The notes beneath the pieces are model-generated. The model was not told the DNA's origin, searched no databases, and saw only the letters and a list, made by a program, of their open reading frames with translations. A DNA stretch of 64,000 nt from positions 1-64,000 of the forward strand of contig DATADX010000042.1 of assembly GCA_036258315.1 (NCBI GenBank), written 5' to 3'. Shown in pieces: positions 61,091 through 64,000 of the stretch. The DNA comes from DASSYK01 sp036258315. Its GTDB lineage: Bacteria > Actinomycetota > Thermoleophilia > Solirubrobacterales > 70-9. A program made the translations under genes and the position numbers. Positions within the stretch are counted from its first letter, which is position 1, and every line of letters begins with the position of its first letter.

Positions 61091-62484
61091 GACCGCTCGG
61101 GCTTGGGCGACTTCCACGGCTCGGCGAGGCGGCGGGTGAGCTCGTCGGCGAGGTCGGCGACCGCGATCCGCGACTGGTCGAGGGAGTCGCGGTCGCGCAG
61201 CGTCACGGTGTCGTCCTCCATCGTCTGGTGGTCGACCGTCACTCCCCACGGGGTGCCGATCTCGTCCTGGCGGCGGTAGCGCTTCCCGATCGAGCCCCCT
61301 GTGTCGTACTCGGCCGGCATCAGGGTGCGCAGCTGCTCGTAGATCTCGCGGGCCCGCTCGGGCTGGCCGTCCTTGTTGAGGAGCGGCAGCACCGCGACCT
61401 TGATCGGGGCGAGGCGGGGATGGAGGCGAAGCACGACCCGCTCCCGCCCCTCGACCTCCTCCTCGTCATAGGCGTCGACCATGAACGCGAGCAGCGCCCG
61501 GTCGGCGCCGGCGGAGGGCTCGATCACGTAGGGGACGTAGCGCTCGCCGGTGGCTGAGTCCACGTACTCGAGCTTCTCGCCGGAGAACTCGGCGTGACGC
61601 TTGAGGTCGAAGTCGGTGCGATTGGCGATCCCCTCCAGCTCTGACCATCCCATCGGGAACAGGTACTCGACGTCGGAGGTGGCGGCCGAGTAGTGGGAGA
61701 GCTCGTCTGAGCCGTGTTTGCGCAGCTGCAGGTGGTCGGCCCGGATCCCGAGCTCGGTGTACCAGCGCATCCGCTCGTCCATCCAGCGCTCGTGCCACTC
61801 GGGCGCCTCGTCTGGCGGCACGAAGTACTCGATCTCCATCTGCTCGAACTCGCGGGTGCGGAAGATGAAGTTGCCCGGCGTGATCTCGTTGCGGAACGCC
61901 TTGCCGATCTGGGCGATCCCGAACGGCGGCTTCTTGCGCGAGAACTGGAGCACGTTCTTGAAGTTGACGAAGATCCCCTGGGCGGTCTCGGGGCGCAGGT
62001 AGACCTTCATCCCGGTCTCCTCCGACGGCCCCATCAGGGTCTCGAACATCAGGTTGAATTGGCGCGGCTCGGAGAGCTCGCCGCCGCACTCGGGGCAGCG
62101 GATCTCCCCCTCGGCGTCCTCGGCGCCGAGCTGCTGCTCGCGGAGATCGTCCTCCCGCCAGCGCCTCTTGCACTCGCCGAGGCACTGGACCAGGGGATCG
62201 GTGAAGCCCTCGAGGTGGCCCGAGGCCTCCCAGACCCTCGGGTGCATCAGGATCGCGGCGTCCAGCGCGACCATGTCGTCGCGTTCCTGGAGCACCGCCC
62301 GCCACCACTCGGCCTTGACGTTGTTCTTGAACAGCACCCCGTAGTGGCCGTAGTCGTAGGTCGAGGCCAGTCCGCCGTAGATCTCCGAGGACTGGAAGAT
62401 GAAGCCGCGCCGCTTGCAGAGCGCGACGACCTTGTCGAGGGTGACCGCTTCAGGCACGCCGGGCAGCCTAGATGAGTGGGCCAT
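61087..62484 (-). CDS. glyQS: Glycine--tRNA ligase (alpha2 type)
   Basis: Charges tRNA-Gly. The 465-residue class II synthetase is of the homodimeric type: VVALCKRRGFIFQSSEIYGGLASTYDYGHYGVLFKNNVK, motif 2 in FRNEITPGNFIFRTREFEQMEIEYFV, motif 3 in IEPSAGADRALLAFM, and zinc-type cysteines CLGECKRRW and CPECGGEL within the insertion. The C-terminal anticodon-binding domain is VAVLPLLNKDGQPERAREIYEQLR. ATG 62484 gives a typical N-terminus; eight more codons upstream are possible. It is the first gene of an operon with the GH31 gene and is divergent from the gene at 62561. Confidence 0.95.
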   Translation of the reverse strand: MAHSSRLPGVPEAVTLDKVVALCKRRGFIFQSSEIYGGLASTYDYGHYGVLFKNNVKAEWWRAVLQERDDMVALDAAILMHPRVWEASGHLEGFTDPLVQCLGECKRRWREDDLREQQLGAEDAEGEIRCPECGGELSEPRQFNLMFETLMGPSEETGMKVYLRPETAQGIFVNFKNVLQFSRKKPPFGIAQIGKAFRNEITPGNFIFRTREFEQMEIEYFVPPDEAPEWHERWMDERMRWYTELGIRADHLQLRKHGSDELSHYSAATSDVEYLFPMGWSELEGIANRTDFDLKRHAEFSGEKLEYVDSATGERYVPYVIEPSAGADRALLAFMVDAYDEEEVEGRERVVLRLHPRLAPIKVAVLPLLNKDGQPERAREIYEQLRTLMPAEYDTGGSIGKRYRRQDEIGTPWGVTVDHQTMEDDTVTLRDRDSLDQSRIAVADLADELTRRLAEPWKSPKPERS

Positions 62485-62527
62485 CCGTCCAGCGAGAGAG
62501 AGTCTCAACTAGACCTTTAGTGGGGTG

Positions 62528-62558
62528 GTAATTCGTGGCCGAATGTATTAAGAATTAC
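62528..62558. promoter_or_regulatory. AT-rich inverted repeat upstream of the sugar-dehydrogenase-like gene
   Basis: GTAATTC (62528-62534) and GAATTAC (62552-62558) are perfect 7-bp complements around 17 bases that include TATTAA. The right arm ends two bases before the GTG at 62561. It could be an operator. Confidence 0.45.
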
Positions 62559-62560
62559 GG

Positions 62561-64000
62561 GTGAGCGAAAAGCGACTCGGCTTGGGAGGGTCGCGGGGAG
62601 GATCGGGCTGGCTGCGATGCGTGATCGTTGCGGCGGCGGTCTTCACCGCAGCGTTCGCGTGGGCGCAACCGGCGGCCGCCGCGCCGCCGTCCGGCTTCCA
62701 GGAGACGGTCGCGTACTCGGGTCTCACGAACCCGGCCGCGATCGCGTTCGCTCCCGCCGCCGACGGCCGGATCTTCATCGGAGAGAAGGGCGGGATCATC
62801 AAGGTCTACGACGGGCTCGGTGACTCCTCTCCGACGACCGTCGCCGACCTGCGCACCGAGGTCTACAACTTCTGGGACCGCGGCCTGCTCGGGCTGGTGG
62901 CCGACCCGCAGTTCCCGACGCGGCCCTACCTCTACGCGCTCTATGCCCTCGACGCCGTGCCCGGCGGGTCGGTCCCCCGCTGGGGGAGCGCCGGCGTCAC
63001 CAGCGATCCCTGTCCGACGCCCCCGGGACCGACCAGCGACGGCTGCGTGGTCACGGGCCGCCTCGCGCGGCTGACGCTGAACGCCGGCGGCGTGATGACG
63101 GCGAAGACCAACCTGATCACCGACTGGTGCCAGCAGTATCCGAGTCACTCGATCGGCGATCTCGGCTTCGGGGCCGACGGCGCCCTCTACGTGAGCGGCG
63201 GCGACGGGGCGAGCTTCACGTTCACCGACTGGGGTCAGGACGGCAACCCCGTCAACCCCTGCGGCGATCCGCCGGGCGGCCCCGGCACCGCCCTCACCCC
63301 GCCGACCGCGGAGGGAGGGTCGCTGCGCTCTCAGGACGCCCGCACGACCTCCGACCCGACCAGCCTCGACGGCTCGATCCTCCGGATCGATCCCGACACC
63401 GGCGCCGGCTTCCCGGGGAACCCGTTCATCGGCAGCAGCGATGCGAACCAGCGCCGGATCGCCGCGATCGGCCAGCGCAACCCGTTCCGGTTCACGATCC
63501 GCCCCGGCACCGACGAGGTGTGGTCCGGCGACGTCGGTTGGAACGACTGGGAGGAGATCAACCGGCTGGTGGACCCGAGCGACGCGACCGCCGACAACTT
63601 CGGCTGGCCCTGCTACGAGGGCGTCGGGCGCCAGGGCAGCTACGACGGGACGAATCTCAATCTCTGTGAGTCGCTCTACAGCCTCGGGTCGGTCGTCGCG
63701 CCCTACTACTCGTATGACCACGCCGACCAGGTGGTCGGCGGCGAGGCCTGCCCGACCGGCAGCTCCTCGATCTCCGGGCTCGACTTCTACACTTCCGGAC
63801 CCTTCCCGGACGCCTACGACGGCGCCCTCTTCTTCGCGGACTACTCGCGCAGCTGCATGTGGGTGATGCTCCCGGGCGGCAACGGGCTTCCCAACCCCTC
63901 CAACATCCAGACCTTCAATCCCGGCGCCGCCGGCCCGGTTGACCTCGAGATCAGCCCGGCGGGCGACGTCCTCTACGCGGATCTGGATGGGGGCACGATC
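62561..64000 (+). CDS. Secreted PQQ/glucose-sorbosone dehydrogenase-like beta-propeller protein, 3' end missing
   Basis: The frame from GTG 62561 is open to the window end (480 codons). Residues 1-42 form a signal peptide with an SRGGSGWLRCVIVAAAVFTAAFAWA core and AAAA cleavage region. The mature part has QETVAYSGLTNPAAIAFAPDG-type and RIFIGEKGGIIKVYDGL strands, GLLGLVADPQFPTRPYLYALYAL, HSIGDLGFGADGALYVSGGDGASF and NPFRFTIRPGTDEVWSGDVGWNDWEEINRL, a six-bladed propeller of the soluble aldose dehydrogenase (GSDH) type. Many such proteins in this lineage carry further C-terminal domains, which would lie outside. Whether PQQ is bound is unknown. It has no clear Shine-Dalgarno site. Confidence 0.88.
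   Translation, partial: MSEKRLGLGGSRGGSGWLRCVIVAAAVFTAAFAWAQPAAAAPPSGFQETVAYSGLTNPAAIAFAPAADGRIFIGEKGGIIKVYDGLGDSSPTTVADLRTEVYNFWDRGLLGLVADPQFPTRPYLYALYALDAVPGGSVPRWGSAGVTSDPCPTPPGPTSDGCVVTGRLARLTLNAGGVMTAKTNLITDWCQQYPSHSIGDLGFGADGALYVSGGDGASFTFTDWGQDGNPVNPCGDPPGGPGTALTPPTAEGGSLRSQDARTTSDPTSLDGSILRIDPDTGAGFPGNPFIGSSDANQRRIAAIGQRNPFRFTIRPGTDEVWSGDVGWNDWEEINRLVDPSDATADNFGWPCYEGVGRQGSYDGTNLNLCESLYSLGSVVAPYYSYDHADQVVGGEACPTGSSSISGLDFYTSGPFPDAYDGALFFADYSRSCMWVMLPGGNGLPNPSNIQTFNPGAAGPVDLEISPAGDVLYADLDGGTI

Overview
This 64 kb window is GC-rich chromosomal DNA with a dense gene layout and frequent GTG starts. The gene set suggests an actinobacterium, most likely of the class Thermoleophilia (Solirubrobacterales-like). 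This rests on the high GC, a RodZ-like C-terminus next to ftsH, F420-free central metabolism with zwf, icd and mdh, a CSLREA/RTX secretome, a type E succinate dehydrogenase, and many TANNNT boxes just upstream of start codons. The lineage is an inference; no database was searched. There is no prophage, insertion sequence or CRISPR array.

Layout. 1-9.4 kb: end of a RodZ-like gene, FtsH, a VOC/SDR operon opposite a zinc alcohol dehydrogenase, YqgE, a thioesterase operon with FKBP, Zwf and tRNA-Val. 9.5-20.3 kb: an MMPL transporter with a large coiled-coil insert, a PilB/GspE ATPase, PdxH, SRP RNA, a glycosyltransferase, then dnaX-ybaB-recR. 20.3-30.4 kb: a PadR-MMPL pair, a membrane-anchored GH3-like protein, and lysC and asd separated by a large secreted beta-helix/RTX protein. 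30.4-40.4 kb: a second RTX-type protein, a CPA1 antiporter, a type E succinate dehydrogenase (SdhA, SdhB, SdhE), a site-2 protease and an M28 peptidase. 40.4-50 kb: acyl-CoA metabolism with a TetR regulator, the icd-mdh pair, membrane glycosyltransferase, hydroxyacid dehydrogenase, fatty-acid hydroxylase and a small Cys-rich protein. 50-64 kb: two metallo-beta-lactamase-fold proteins, hsp20-lon, an R2lox-SCP2 fusion under a TetR regulator, GH31-glycyl-tRNA synthetase, and a secreted sugar-dehydrogenase-like protein cut by the window end.

The most unusual material is not a single gene cluster. (1) A 60-bp palindromic element occurs six times: three tandem in-frame copies in dnaX, one each inside sdhB and an acyl-CoA dehydrogenase gene (opposite orientation), and one after an MMPL gene. 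All copies inside genes are multiples of three bases (60 or 51), while the intergenic one is 62. (2) A second dispersed element, with compensatory changes in its hairpin, lies in two intergenic regions. (3) At least 18 start codons sit 5-9 bases after a TANNNT hexamer, as expected for leaderless transcripts. (4) SdhB carries a fourth cysteine in its third cluster motif, predicting two [4Fe-4S] clusters. (5) An R2lox protein with the Val-Tyr crosslink residues is fused to an SCP2-like domain.
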